A stretch of 64,000 bases of DNA from Aquimarina sp. ERC-38 (GCF_026222555.1 NZ_CP098511.1:1-64000), one strand, 5' to 3'; positions 53,917 to 63,295 are shown, numbered from the stretch's first letter. A program made the numbers and translations. The notes: generated by a model from the letters alone, not told the origin.

Positions 53917-55119
53917 TTACTCATCAACATAATCTTGTAGATAAGCGAAGCGTTCGGTTAACTTGCCGTTTTCTGTTATTCTAGCTCTTTTTAAGATACC
54001 ATCTTTATCCTTATTAAAAAAAGCGGGGATGACGTATTCTAAAAACATTTCGCCAAATCCTTCACTTGCATCTGCTGGGAGTTCGCAAGGTAGATTATCT
54101 ACTGCCATTACTGTAATTGCTTTGGGATTGTCAAAGTCCACTTCTTTTTCTGTCTTAGGATCATATCCGTACAAAGGGTTTTCAATAGTAGAAGCTCGTA
54201 AAGTACTGGCAACCGGACCATCAACATCGCAGGAGATATCTGCAACAACTTTTAATTTAAACCCCGGTTGTTTTGCATCTTCTCTGGTAAATATAAAAGG
54301 GGCTCCGTCTCCATAGAAATGTCCGGCCATATAGATGTCACTAACCTTTGCAAATTGTATAAACGTACTCTGGTATTCTTCCGGAAATTGAAAGAAATCC
54401 TGAATGTCTATTTGAATTTTGTCTTTTCTTTGATTGTAATCTAACGCATCCAATTGAGTAAAAACCGGTTTATCAAAATCTTCATTTAAAAACTTCTGTT
54501 TGGTCACTTCTTCAATTCCAACAGCAGTTAATAATTCCCGGATCCCTTGCCCTACTCTGCCTTTACCGGTGACTATAATTTTAACAGGTGGTAAATTAAT
54601 TTGTTTTAAAGTCTTAACCAACTCTTTTTGATCTTCCAAAGCGTTTGCTTTCGAAATAGTAAATATGTTCTCACGCAGTCCATAAGCTCTTAAACCATTA
54701 TATGCCCCTACCACTCCGGCATAATACCCAAAACCGATAAGCCGGTTATTATTTTGATTAACTATGGTTTCATGGTCATATAATTCAATGTTTTTTTGAA
54801 GTATTGCTTGTAGAAGTTTTCGGTTGTAAGGTTGTTTTTTAATTGTATGCGAAAAAAAGAAGTACTTTTTATCCGGAATTAAATGATCAATCGGCACCTC
54901 TTTTACCCCTAACAACACATCACACTCCGTAAGATTTGTTGTTACTTCAATTCCCTGATCTTTATATGCTTGATCCGAAAACACGCGGATATCCGAAGGT
55001 TCTACTTTAAAGCTAGCTTCTGGAAAAAGTGTCATTACCTTTTTAATGGCTGAAGGTGAAAAAACCACACGTCGATCCGGAGGTGTTTTTCTTTCTTTTA
55101 GAATTCCGAAGCTTGGCAT
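53917..55119 (-). CDS. Saccharopine dehydrogenase/alanine dehydrogenase-like NAD(P)-dependent enzyme
   Basis: A 400-residue two-domain oxidoreductase of the alanine dehydrogenase/saccharopine dehydrogenase (lysine-forming) type. The N-terminal PSFGILKERKTPPDRRVVFS is the family opening, and IVTGKGRVGQGIRELLTAVG is the Rossmann loop near residue 190. It could act in lysine breakdown or synthesis; direction and substrate are not fixed. A box TATCTTTG for the tmRNA lies behind its start on the other strand. Monocistronic. Confidence 0.82.
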   Translation of the reverse strand: MPSFGILKERKTPPDRRVVFSPSAIKKVMTLFPEASFKVEPSDIRVFSDQAYKDQGIEVTTNLTECDVLLGVKEVPIDHLIPDKKYFFFSHTIKKQPYNRKLLQAILQKNIELYDHETIVNQNNNRLIGFGYYAGVVGAYNGLRAYGLRENIFTISKANALEDQKELVKTLKQINLPPVKIIVTGKGRVGQGIRELLTAVGIEEVTKQKFLNEDFDKPVFTQLDALDYNQRKDKIQIDIQDFFQFPEEYQSTFIQFAKVSDIYMAGHFYGDGAPFIFTREDAKQPGFKLKVVADISCDVDGPVASTLRASTIENPLYGYDPKTEKEVDFDNPKAITVMAVDNLPCELPADASEGFGEMFLEYVIPAFFNKDKDGILKRARITENGKLTERFAYLQDYVDE

Positions 55120-55195
55120 AAATTTTAAGATTAAAAGAAGCTATGGTATATTTTTTGATTACTAATAAATCAGACAAAGATATGACAAATATGAG

Positions 55196-55203
55196 TATCT
55201 TTG
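55196..55203 (+). promoter_or_regulatory. Probable promoter -7 box of ssrA
   Basis: TATCTTTG fits TAnnTTTG. It lies 118 bases before the mature tmRNA 5' end, so a precursor leader would be trimmed. No good -33 TTG is seen. Confidence 0.4.
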
Positions 55204-55321
55204 CCTACTTTAGTTCAGAGTTCAGAGTTTTAAAAAGATAAAACTTTTTTCTTTTAATAATTTAGTTTTAACTTAATTCTAAAGTTCATAACTCATCACT
55301 CTTAACTTATAACTAAAAAAA

Positions 55322-55716
55322 GGGGTCGACTGGTTTTGACAGCGAGACGAATGGTATGGTAAGCATGCCGAGCTATGAAATTAATGCTCGTAAATCTCTA
55401 TTTCACTTTTTTAAACGGCGAGAATAACTACGCCCTAGCTGCATAATCCGAATTATAGTAGGATAGTGCCTCGGTTCGCAAGGCGAACAAGCAGGATACC
55501 TCTCAAGAGCCTTGGTTTACGGCGATTGGTTTTGAGGTATCGTAAAAGTAAACCTAGCTGTTGTAGTGCTTTTATACAATAGCGAAATTTTATAAAGATA
55601 AGGGGTGCGTTGGTAGTTTTTGACCGGCAATCTCACGAAAACTTAAACAAAGACTAAGCACGTAGAAAGCTATAGTATTCCTTGTTTGGACGAGGGTTCG
55701 AATCCCTCCGACTCCA
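55322..55716 (+). ncRNA. ssrA: Transfer-messenger RNA (tmRNA)
   Basis: A 395-nt tmRNA that rescues stalled ribosomes. The acceptor stem GGGGTCG pairs with CGACTCC (55709-55715), followed by discriminator A; the T arm contains GGTTCGAATCC. The tag frame 55417-55446 starts with resume codon GGC and reads GENNYALAA, ending at TAA; the AL-AA tail is the normal protease signal. Pseudoknot regions lie between. CCA is not encoded. The 3' 16 bases (55696-55711) are duplicated at 55855-55870. Confidence 0.97.
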
Positions 55717-55718
55717 CG

Positions 55719-55757
55719 AAGCCGGATAAATCTAGTGATTTATCCGGCTTTATTTTA
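55719..55757 (+). terminator. Terminator of ssrA
   Basis: A 14-bp perfect stem AAGCCGGATAAATC/GATTTATCCGGCTT with loop TAGT, then TATTTTATT. Confidence 0.9.
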
Positions 55758-55854
55758 TTGGTAATCAATAAATTAACCCTCTATTAGTTCGAACTTATTC
55801 TTATTGTCCTCTACATTTGGTGAAATGCAAGTCACTCTATTTCAGCAATTAAAA

Positions 55855-55870
55855 GTTCGAATCCCTCCGA
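55855..55870. repeat. Second copy of the ssrA 3' end (possible att site scar)
   Basis: GTTCGAATCCCTCCGA matches 55696-55711 within ssrA perfectly and nothing beyond it. tmRNA 3' ends are common targets of integrases. No integrase gene is in the window. The rest of 55871-56021 holds no recognisable feature. Confidence 0.65.
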
Positions 55871-56021
55871 GGTTCGTAGGAAAATTCGACTTCTAGTCCG
55901 ACTAAAATATAGAGAGTTTACTTTAGAACCGGCAAAGTCTAATTATTTTAATGGAAGTGAAAGAAGGTCTTATACCTGTCATTAATTTTACCAGATAATG
56001 ATATTCTTTCCTACATTCAAG

Positions 56022-56067
56022 TTATAAAATAAAGCACCAAATTTCTATGAAAATAAGATTTAGTGCT
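56022..56067 (-). terminator. Terminator of the repeat-protein gene
   Basis: Read on the minus strand: AGCACTAAAT paired with ATTTGGTGCT (one G-T) and then TTTATTTTAT, 23 bases past the stop. Confidence 0.65.
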
Positions 56068-56089
56068 CTTAAATATGCTATAAACATTA

Positions 56090-57631
56090 TTAGTCTTTAA
56101 TAATCTTTTTTATAGCTCTGTTTCCTTCTATATCTTCTATTTGAAGAATATATAAACCCGTAGCAAGACCTTTTAAATTCATCGTTTGAGTAGTTGATCT
56201 TTGGATTAAAGATCCATCAATATTAAATAACGTTGCTTTTTTATATTGTCTATTATCTGCTATAGAAATATTTAAGATATCTGTAACGGGAACTGGATAT
56301 AAGGATACTGCATCATTGAAAGCAAAGTCATTAATTGAAAGATTCATAAATGTTACTTCTAACTCTGCAAATGCATTAAAATCTGTATCTGGAAGGGCTT
56401 CGATTTTACCTAAATAAGTTCCTCCAGCGGTTAGTGTTACAGAACCGTACGTACCAGTGTACGTGTAACTATTAACATCCGATCCTACAGTTTCTATATA
56501 AATATCTCCACTTGAGGTGCTTGGCTCAACAATGAAAATATTTGTACCAGTTGTATTAGCAGCGTTTTCCCAGTTGAGAGTAAAACTAGTTTCTCCCACA
56601 TCAGATACATTTAAATTGAATGGTGCTTCTGGTTCGTTAAGATCATCGTTTGTTGTTGAGATTTGTGCAAACGCAGTGAAATCATCATCTGGTAACGATT
56701 GAATTTTTGCAAGATAAACACCGCCTTTTTGAATAGTTACAGAACCATACGTACCCGAGTAGTCAAAAGCTGTAACACCAGCTTCTAAGGTAGTAATGTA
56801 AATGTCACCACTACCAGCAGCTTCATCTACGATAAAAACATTTGTTCCTGTACTATTTGCATCGTTTTCCCAAGTAAGGGTAAAACTTGTATCTTCCTGA
56901 TTAGAAAGTGTAAGATTAGTTGGTGCTTGTGGATCCTTTGGCTCATCAGAACCATCTGTAGATACTTGTGCAAATGCCGAAAAATCATCATCTGGTAACG
57001 ATTGAATTTTTGCGAGATAAATACCACCATCTTGGATAGTTACGGAACCATAGGTTCCAGAATAATCAAAAGTAGTGGCTCCTGCTTCAAGAGTTGTAAT
57101 ATATACATCTCCACTTCCGGCAGCTTCGTCTACAATAAATATGTTTGTTCCCATACTGTTCTGATCGTTTTCCCAAGTGAGTGTAAAACTTGTATCTTTC
57201 TGATTACTTAACATTAAGTTAGTTGGAGCGTCCGGATCTATTGGTGGTAGAACTTGATTAGTTTCTATGGAGGCAAAAGCATTGAAGTTTCCATCAGGGA
57301 GAGCTCTAATTCTTGCTACATAGTTTCCTCCTTCCTGAATAGTCACAGAACCATATGTTCCGGAATAGTCGTAAGAAGTAACTCCCATCGCTACCGTTTC
57401 AATAAAAACGTCTCCACTATTTGCAGCAGGATCTTCTATATAAATTTCGGTTGCTGTTGCATTAGGATCATTTTCCCAAGCGAGGGTAAACCCTGTACTC
57501 GTAACGTTGCTTAATGTAAGATTAAAAGGCGCAGAAGGTTGCTGTGCGAACATTACAAAACCTAATATCCACACTAAAGGAAAGATTTTCTTATGTAAAG
57601 GATTCATAGAACTTGAAGTAGTTGTTTTCAT
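56090..57631 (-). CDS. T9SS-exported protein with four FN3-like repeats
   Basis: A 513-residue exported protein from the ATG at 57631 (an upstream in-frame ATG at 57673 lies inside the neighbouring IS). A signal peptide (KIFPLVWILGFVMFAQ) leads four tandem repeats of about 98 residues (about 34-128, 132-227, 231-327, 333-427). Each has the core TSFTLTWEN, then SGDxYI, then DYSGTYGSVTI and SLPDDDFSAFA. Repeats 2 and 3 are nearly identical also at the DNA level. The C-terminus (SLYPVPVTDILNIS...GLATGLYILQIED) is a type A T9SS sorting domain. Surface adhesin or carbohydrate binding is a guess. The start is only 19 bases from the IS, so its promoter was displaced. Confidence 0.8.
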   Translation of the reverse strand: MKTTTSSSMNPLHKKIFPLVWILGFVMFAQQPSAPFNLTLSNVTSTGFTLAWENDPNATATEIYIEDPAANSGDVFIETVAMGVTSYDYSGTYGSVTIQEGGNYVARIRALPDGNFNAFASIETNQVLPPIDPDAPTNLMLSNQKDTSFTLTWENDQNSMGTNIFIVDEAAGSGDVYITTLEAGATTFDYSGTYGSVTIQDGGIYLAKIQSLPDDDFSAFAQVSTDGSDEPKDPQAPTNLTLSNQEDTSFTLTWENDANSTGTNVFIVDEAAGSGDIYITTLEAGVTAFDYSGTYGSVTIQKGGVYLAKIQSLPDDDFTAFAQISTTNDDLNEPEAPFNLNVSDVGETSFTLNWENAANTTGTNIFIVEPSTSSGDIYIETVGSDVNSYTYTGTYGSVTLTAGGTYLGKIEALPDTDFNAFAELEVTFMNLSINDFAFNDAVSLYPVPVTDILNISIADNRQYKKATLFNIDGSLIQRSTTQTMNLKGLATGLYILQIEDIEGNRAIKKIIKD

Positions 57632-57649
57632 AATATTTAATTTAAAATT

Positions 57650-58641
57650 TAGGGTTACCCATTTAGTTCGCAATGATTTTTAGTTGTTTGATAGTTATGG
57701 GTTCATGGCTAGTGCAACGTTCTATTATTTTATCTAGGATTGACACCCTGTGGTTCCGCCTATTGAACCTAAAGAAATATTCATCGATGTATTTTTGAAG
57801 GTATTCTTTGTTACAATAAGAATGAACCCCTCTCAGCCAGTTTTTAAAGTTCCTGATCTGTATGTGCAACATCTTGAAGTTTTTTCCTTTGTTTGATAAA
57901 GTTTGTTTTAAGTCAGGGTATTCTTCTTTGATTGGGTGATAACCAGGCCAACCATCCGCTAATATACTAGCATCATTCTTTATATGCGTGTCAAACAATG
58001 GTTTTAAAGATCTAGCACTATAATCTTCTATAACTTTAGCATAGCCCCTTCCAGACTTACCATCCCTGTATTCAAAAGCAACGACTACCCTCATTTTCTT
58101 ATCACTTTTACTTCTTCCCTGTTCCCCCTTTTAGGGTGTACCTATCTCGAACTCATCAACATGGACTTCATCTTCTAAAGGGTACTGCTCACTGCTTTCC
58201 ATAGCTAACTGTACTTTCTGGCGAAATGCCCATGTTGTTTTTTGGTTCAAACCAAAACGTTCTGCTAACCAAATACTATTTGCCCCTTTCTTACTGGTGG
58301 AAATCTCATAGAGTATCCCAAAGGCTTTAAGGATATCAAACTTAAGTTTATGAAATAGGGTTGCTGCCGTTGTAGATTCGTCATAACCGCATTTACTACA
58401 ACGACGGCTATAAGGTTGCTTGCCCTTTGTGTAAGCAGTTGAGCTACATCTCCTACAACTATAGCCGTTTTCCCATTTTAATCTTGCCAAAAACTTATAA
58501 CAATCTTCGTTAGTTGTAAACCGATCTATAAATACCTGTCTATCAAGCTCTTTTAATATCTTCATTTGTAGAATATTTACCTATAATTTACAAAATAATA
58601 TCCTCACTTACAAGTATTTGAGACTTAAATGGGTAACCCTA
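57650..58641 (-). mobile_element. IS1595-family insertion sequence (992 bp)
   Basis: Perfect 16-bp inverted repeats TAGGGTTACCCATTTA (57650-57665) and complement (58626-58641). The 8-bp target duplication TTAAAATT lies at 57642-57649 and 58642-58649. The transposase reads toward the repeat-protein gene, which starts 19 bases beyond the left end. Confidence 0.92.
57663..58565 (-). pseudogene. IS1595-type transposase with in-frame TAA near the middle
   Basis: Two open parts lie in one frame. Residues 1-144 (58565-58134) hold a zinc ribbon, CRRCSSTAY and CSKCGYDES, and the first catalytic Asp in EVHVDEFEIG. A TAA at 58133-58131 interrupts EFEIGTP-stop-KGEQGRSKSDKK, where homologues typically read through with no break. 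The rest (to 57663) has the second Asp in ILADGWPGY and the third acidic/amide residue in LRGVHSYCNKEYL. A single CAA-to-TAA change would explain the stop. Without readthrough the protein is inactive. Confidence 0.88.
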
Positions 58642-58662
58642 TTAAAATTAATGTTGCATTAC

Positions 58663-59008
58663 CTATAATTCTGCAAAGGCGCTAAAATTTTTATCTGGTA
58701 GTGCTTGAGCTTTTGGTAAATAGGTTCCACCAGCGTGAGTGGTGAAATCACGGTATGTTCCACAATAATCAAATGAAGTAGTTCCTGTTGGTATGGTAGC
58801 TTTGTAGGTGTCTGCAATGTTAACTGCATTTTTCATATAAATGTTTGTTTGTACCGTATTTTCCAATTCCGGACAGCTTAGCGTAAAGCTTGTTTTTGTT
58901 ATGGTAGAATTTATTAACACCCATGCGGGCTTCTAGATCATGTGCAGAAACTAAATCAGTAGTCATTATAATTGCTAAAGACATCATGCTTTTACCAAGT
59001 TGTTTCAA
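58663..59008 (-). pseudogene. Decayed paralogue of the FN3-like repeat protein
   Basis: The start MKQLGKSMMSLAIIMTTDLV is signal-like (to about SAHD) and then the frame shifts near 58920. The other frame (58920-58663) continues TKTSFTLSCPELENTVQTN, then TTSFDYCGTYRDFTTHAGGT and ALPDKNFSAFAEL before a stop. These match one repeat of the neighbouring 56090-57631 protein, with changes such as WEN to CPE. So this is one repeat of a shifted, truncated copy, next to the IS. Confidence 0.8.
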
Positions 59009-59061
59009 ATTTTAAGTAGTAGTTTTTATCATACGGCTATTTTAAATAGTAAGAGTTAGTA

Positions 59062-60657
59062 TTAATTAAACATAAAGAGGACACTAAAACAGAATGCAAT
59101 TAGCACCAAAGACCAGAATCTAAAATTCTTATAAAATGGCACCCATATAAGTTCTTCCGATTCTTCTTTATAAATTTTCCTAGTCCAAATGTAATCATTT
59201 ACTTGTTCCGGGTTATCGGGTTTTCCTGCAAGACTAACGACAATGATAATTATTGAACTTAGCACAAAGTAAACAGGAACTTTAAGTAGAAAATGTATAT
59301 CTCCTAAAACTTCAAAGTCAAAGACTACTTGACAAACTACAGTGATGATTGCGGCTATTGCACCTCCTATCAGTCCCCAAAAAGCTCCGTGTCTGTTGAT
59401 ACGTTTCCAAAAAACGCCTAGCATAAATACCGCAACTACTGGTGGAGCGATATAGGTAAGCATTTCTTGATAATATTTTAATAATGAATCAAATTTAGAA
59501 ATAAACGGAATCCAAGCCACTGCAAGAATCAATACAACCACAGAGACTATTTTCCCAATGACCACTTGTCTTTTTTGAGAAACGCCAGGGTTAAACTTTG
59601 TATAAAAATCCATTGTAAATAATGTCGCAACAGAATTTAATAATGCACTTAAAGAGGATGTAAGTGCTGCAACCATTGCTGCCAGCATTAATCCTAAAAT
59701 ACCTACAGGCATCAACTCTACCACTAGCTTAGGATAAATCATATCATTTTTAGGTAATCCTGGATATAACATTTTACCCATTACTGCTGGAAAAATGATT
59801 ATAAAGAGGATCAACACTGTTAAGAATCCCACCATAAGAATACCCTTTCGCCCGTGATCTACAGATTTAGCCGTAAGGACTCGTTGTACTAGCATCTGGT
59901 TATTCCCCCAGAAATAAAATCCTAAAATGGGTATTCCGACGATCATTCCCAACCAGGGAACTGAGGGATCGTCTAATGGACGTATAAGTTTTGTCATTAC
60001 ATCATCGCGCAATAACAATTCCTTTACGTACTCCAGTCCATCATTAGTGGCAGCAAGAAATGTAAGAACAAAAGTTCCTATAAGCAATAAAATACCTTGT
60101 ATTAAATCTACCCGTATGGCTGCCGATAATCCTCCAGGAATAGTATAAGCGGCTACAATTATGGCAAAAATTACCGATAATTCTACTAGTGTCAAACTTG
60201 GAAATACCAGTTTCATTAATAGTGCAGCCGCATAAAGAGCACCTGCTGCATCAAGGAATGTGGAGCCTAGTAAAGTAATGAAAGAGAAGTAGTATCTTGA
60301 TCTTTTGTCAAACCTTTTTTCTAAAAATTCCGGAATGGTAAATATGCCTGACTTGATATAAAAAGGTAAAAAGAACATCGCAAAGAAAACCATCACAAGT
60401 ACAGAAACCAGATCATAATTAAACACTGCAATTCCAGTAGAATAGGCGTCTCCGCTTTTCCCGATAAGGGTAGTACTGGAAATACTTGCTGCAAAAAGAG
60501 AAAAACCAATTATAGGCCATGTCATATTACGACCTGCTAAGAAATAATTTGCTGTAGAGGTACTGCCTTTTTTAGAATAGCTCACACCTAGCCAAACAAT
60601 AAAAATAAAGTACACTACAAGAACTGCAATATCTATTATACCTAAGGAATTGATCAT
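59062..60657 (-). CDS. Sodium/solute symporter (SSS family, sugar-type)
   Basis: A 531-residue sodium:solute symporter with about 13-14 membrane helices. SSS landmarks: YFLAGRNMTWPIIGFSLFAAS, STTLIGKSGDAYSTG near residues 60-75, and the GGLSAAIRVDLIQGILLLIG segment. It resembles the sugar-transporting branch (SglT-like). It is the 3'-most gene of the glycoside cluster, 17 bases after the hydrolase, so it probably imports the mono- or disaccharides released. Confidence 0.9.
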   Translation of the reverse strand: MINSLGIIDIAVLVVYFIFIVWLGVSYSKKGSTSTANYFLAGRNMTWPIIGFSLFAASISSTTLIGKSGDAYSTGIAVFNYDLVSVLVMVFFAMFFLPFYIKSGIFTIPEFLEKRFDKRSRYYFSFITLLGSTFLDAAGALYAAALLMKLVFPSLTLVELSVIFAIIVAAYTIPGGLSAAIRVDLIQGILLLIGTFVLTFLAATNDGLEYVKELLLRDDVMTKLIRPLDDPSVPWLGMIVGIPILGFYFWGNNQMLVQRVLTAKSVDHGRKGILMVGFLTVLILFIIIFPAVMGKMLYPGLPKNDMIYPKLVVELMPVGILGLMLAAMVAALTSSLSALLNSVATLFTMDFYTKFNPGVSQKRQVVIGKIVSVVVLILAVAWIPFISKFDSLLKYYQEMLTYIAPPVVAVFMLGVFWKRINRHGAFWGLIGGAIAAIITVVCQVVFDFEVLGDIHFLLKVPVYFVLSSIIIIVVSLAGKPDNPEQVNDYIWTRKIYKEESEELIWVPFYKNFRFWSLVLIAFCFSVLFMFN

Positions 60658-60674
60658 AGTTTTATGCTATACGC

Positions 60675-62240
60675 TTATTTCAATTTTATAGTACTTATAA
60701 AAACCACACTATTTGCCGGCAATTCTACTTGTACGCCTAGGTCTTTTTTGTACGTCACTTCTCTAGCAGGTACAGGAAAGCCTGAGCTGTTTTTTATATT
60801 TTCGCCATCTACATAATTATATAGATATAGCGGTACGCCATTAGTGTAGGTATCAGTAGCTACGTTATAGGTTTGTCCTGTTTTAGACTGGTTTACCAGC
60901 ATCATTGAGAACATATCGTTTTTATAAGCTCCTACAGCTCTTATACTGTCATTTTTCACATTGATGATGGGCTTCATTACTTTAGACCCTGGTGGGAATA
61001 TATTACATAAAACCGTCCAGGGATAAGACCAAGGTCTAGGTGTTAACTCATCGGGACCATTAAAGTGTTCCCCGAGGATATTCCACATACCCCATTTTTT
61101 GAGTTTAGACTTTTCTCCTGCATCACCTTTGGTATGCATTGCATCATCTACATTCCAGGCGATGGCACTTCCCATTCCCACAAGCATGCTTTGTGCAGCA
61201 GCATCTGCCATATCTACCCCATAAAAATGATCATAGACAAACATTTCTGAATCTTCTGTACTTGCATACGGATCTGCAGCGGCGCGTTTTTTATTTTCTT
61301 CACCTAGCTCACCATTGTACTTCATACCAATCTCGCCAAGTAAAAATGGTTTGTCAATATTTTTGAGACTATCTGCAAAGGGTTGCAAAAATTTTATAAG
61401 ATTACCAGAGCGTATCTCATCTTGATTTGCATAAATATGCACTTCATACGCCTTTGTAATCTCGTTGTGCTCCTCTATAGTTGAATACATCCAGTCCGCT
61501 GAAGGTTTTGGGTGTGTGGGGTGATTCCATTGCACAGTGGCGTCTGGTCCAACCATACCTACGTATTTACTAAGTGGAGAATTCGCTAAAGCTTTTGCCA
61601 TTTTTGTATAACCAGCACTCCATTGATCCCAATCCCCGTCTGTACTTGCCCAGTAACCGTTAGGTTCGTTTACCAGGTTATAATAAGTGATACAGGTGTA
61701 CCCCTTTTCTATCACAAGATGATTGAGGTATCCCGTTATCATCTCTATCCAGCGATCATCATCTGCACGGTCTATAGGGTTTTTTACTTTAGAGCCAGAC
61801 TGAGGCGCACCCCATTCACCAAACATTACTTTAATATCATTTTTCTGACAATAGTCTAGAAGTTTGTAGAGACTTTTTACCTCCTGCGTATTATAATCTA
61901 CTATTGGATTTCCGTCTTTATCGTTCCCTTGGTAATACCTCCAGCCAGCACCATCCATTACACGTATGACATGTGGATTTACAAAGTCAAGCCTTCTGTA
62001 TAACTCTTCCCACTTTTCATCAGTCATAAGGAATCCCCATTCAGCATCTTCAGAATCTGCATGTGGGTAGGCAGACCATTGCACGCCGTGACCTAAGAAC
62101 TGAGTATTAATGGTATTTTCTTTAAGGAATGATAGAGAGATTCCCGCTTTCGCGAAAGCAGACTCTCCCACCTTCTCATTACAATTTACGGTAAGTAAAA
62201 GAACAACAAAAACTAAAAATAATAGGGTAGATCTCATCAT
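60675..62240 (-). CDS. Clan GH-A glycoside hydrolase, lipoprotein
   Basis: A 521-residue surface or periplasmic lipoprotein: signal ending LLLTVNC with lipobox Cys20. A TIM-barrel hydrolase (about 45-420) follows with the acid/base glutamate Glu192 in NLVNEPNG and nucleophile Glu303 in LLGEIGMKY, the clan GH-A spacing (GH5/GH39-like); exact family unsure. A C-terminal beta domain (about 430-521) follows. Residues 27-33 (SAFAKAG) are encoded by a palindromic DNA word (GCTTTCGCGAAAGC). The start overlaps the GH130 stop by 1 base (TAATG), so translation is coupled. It is a paralogue of the partial gene at the window end. Beta-mannoside hydrolysis is inferred from GH130 context. Confidence 0.82.
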   Translation of the reverse strand: MMRSTLLFLVFVVLLLTVNCNEKVGESAFAKAGISLSFLKENTINTQFLGHGVQWSAYPHADSEDAEWGFLMTDEKWEELYRRLDFVNPHVIRVMDGAGWRYYQGNDKDGNPIVDYNTQEVKSLYKLLDYCQKNDIKVMFGEWGAPQSGSKVKNPIDRADDDRWIEMITGYLNHLVIEKGYTCITYYNLVNEPNGYWASTDGDWDQWSAGYTKMAKALANSPLSKYVGMVGPDATVQWNHPTHPKPSADWMYSTIEEHNEITKAYEVHIYANQDEIRSGNLIKFLQPFADSLKNIDKPFLLGEIGMKYNGELGEENKKRAAADPYASTEDSEMFVYDHFYGVDMADAAAQSMLVGMGSAIAWNVDDAMHTKGDAGEKSKLKKWGMWNILGEHFNGPDELTPRPWSYPWTVLCNIFPPGSKVMKPIINVKNDSIRAVGAYKNDMFSMMLVNQSKTGQTYNVATDTYTNGVPLYLYNYVDGENIKNSSGFPVPAREVTYKKDLGVQVELPANSVVFISTIKLK

Positions 62241-63295
62241 TATAAACTTACTTTGAGTTGATTAAGTAATTCTATCACATTGCACGTTGCAAGACCTACA
62301 TACTTATCAGCGGCGCCATAATAAACATATAATGTATCATCTATGATCATATTTCCAGTAGGGAAAACGCAACCTTTGTAATAACCTTCGATTTCATAAT
62401 CATGCTCTGGTTCCATAATATGCTCCTCCAGACGCCCTATTACTTTAGTTGGGTCATTTAAATCTAGTAAGGCAGCGCCTACGCGGTAATACCCTAAGCC
62501 GCCTTTTTCTACACCGTGGTAAATTACTAACCAACCATCCTTTGTCTTGAGCGGGGGTGTACTACCACCTATTTTTTCTTCCCAAGAGTCTTTTCTACCC
62601 GTAAGAAGTAGCTTACTTTCTTCTTCCCAAACCATAAGGTCATCTGTAAAACGAATCCAGATGGAAGGTTCGGTGCAACCATATCCCTCACCTATCCACT
62701 CTTTAGGGCGGTGAAGCATAGCAAACTTGCCGTTTATTTTTTCTGGAAAAAGTATTACATCACGATCATCAAGATTTGATGTAGTGATTCTTCCTAAACG
62801 CTTAAATGTTTTTAAATCTTTAGAAATTGCCATTCCGGAGTTGGCAATATTATTTTTATAAACCTGTGGTGTATCTTCTCCGGATTCCGGAAGTAAAATT
62901 ACGTCGTGTTCAAATTTCCAGTATTGCCCCGGAGGAAATGGTCTGTAAGCATACGTTATATAAAACTCATCATCAAACTTTACGATACGAGGATCTTCTA
63001 CGCCGCCCATATCTGGCCCATCAATACTTGGGGAAAATACCGGATCATTGCTTACTCTGTTAAAATTTATACCATCTGTACTTTCTGCTAGTCCAAAATG
63101 AATATAGTGTTCTTCATCATTTCCAGCAGCTCGATAAAGCATAGAAAATTTACCATTTTCATACCATACGCCTGGGTTACAAACTACAAGGTTTTCCCAA
63201 TCATTATCTGGGTTGGGACTGAGTACAGGATTATTCTCGTACTTTTTGAGTTGGATCGTTTTTGTAGTTGTTTTTGAGGCTCTAGTGTCTAACAT
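62240..63295 (-). CDS. GH130 beta-mannoside phosphorylase/hydrolase
   Basis: A GH130-family five-bladed propeller enzyme of 351 residues from the ATG at 63295 (an ATG at 63331 would add 12). Landmarks are YENNPVLSPNPDNDW, GGVEDPRIV near residue 100 with the catalytic Asp, the Arg-rich RPKEW phosphate-binding region, and GCVFPTGNMII. GH130 enzymes phosphorolyse beta-1,4-mannosides (mannosyl-glucose or mannobiose and longer) or, in some, hydrolyse beta-1,2-mannosides; which one cannot be read. No signal peptide, so cytosolic. Its stop overlaps the next start by one base. Confidence 0.92.
   Translation of the reverse strand: MLDTRASKTTTKTIQLKKYENNPVLSPNPDNDWENLVVCNPGVWYENGKFSMLYRAAGNDEEHYIHFGLAESTDGINFNRVSNDPVFSPSIDGPDMGGVEDPRIVKFDDEFYITYAYRPFPPGQYWKFEHDVILLPESGEDTPQVYKNNIANSGMAISKDLKTFKRLGRITTSNLDDRDVILFPEKINGKFAMLHRPKEWIGEGYGCTEPSIWIRFTDDLMVWEEESKLLLTGRKDSWEEKIGGSTPPLKTKDGWLVIYHGVEKGGLGYYRVGAALLDLNDPTKVIGRLEEHIMEPEHDYEIEGYYKGCVFPTGNMIIDDTLYVYYGAADKYVGLATCNVIELLNQLKVSL

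Noticed and set aside
56517-57514. Plus-strand reading frames opposite the FN3-like repeats
   Set aside because: They are mirror frames of the repeats (they recur with the repeat period) and have no coding features of their own.
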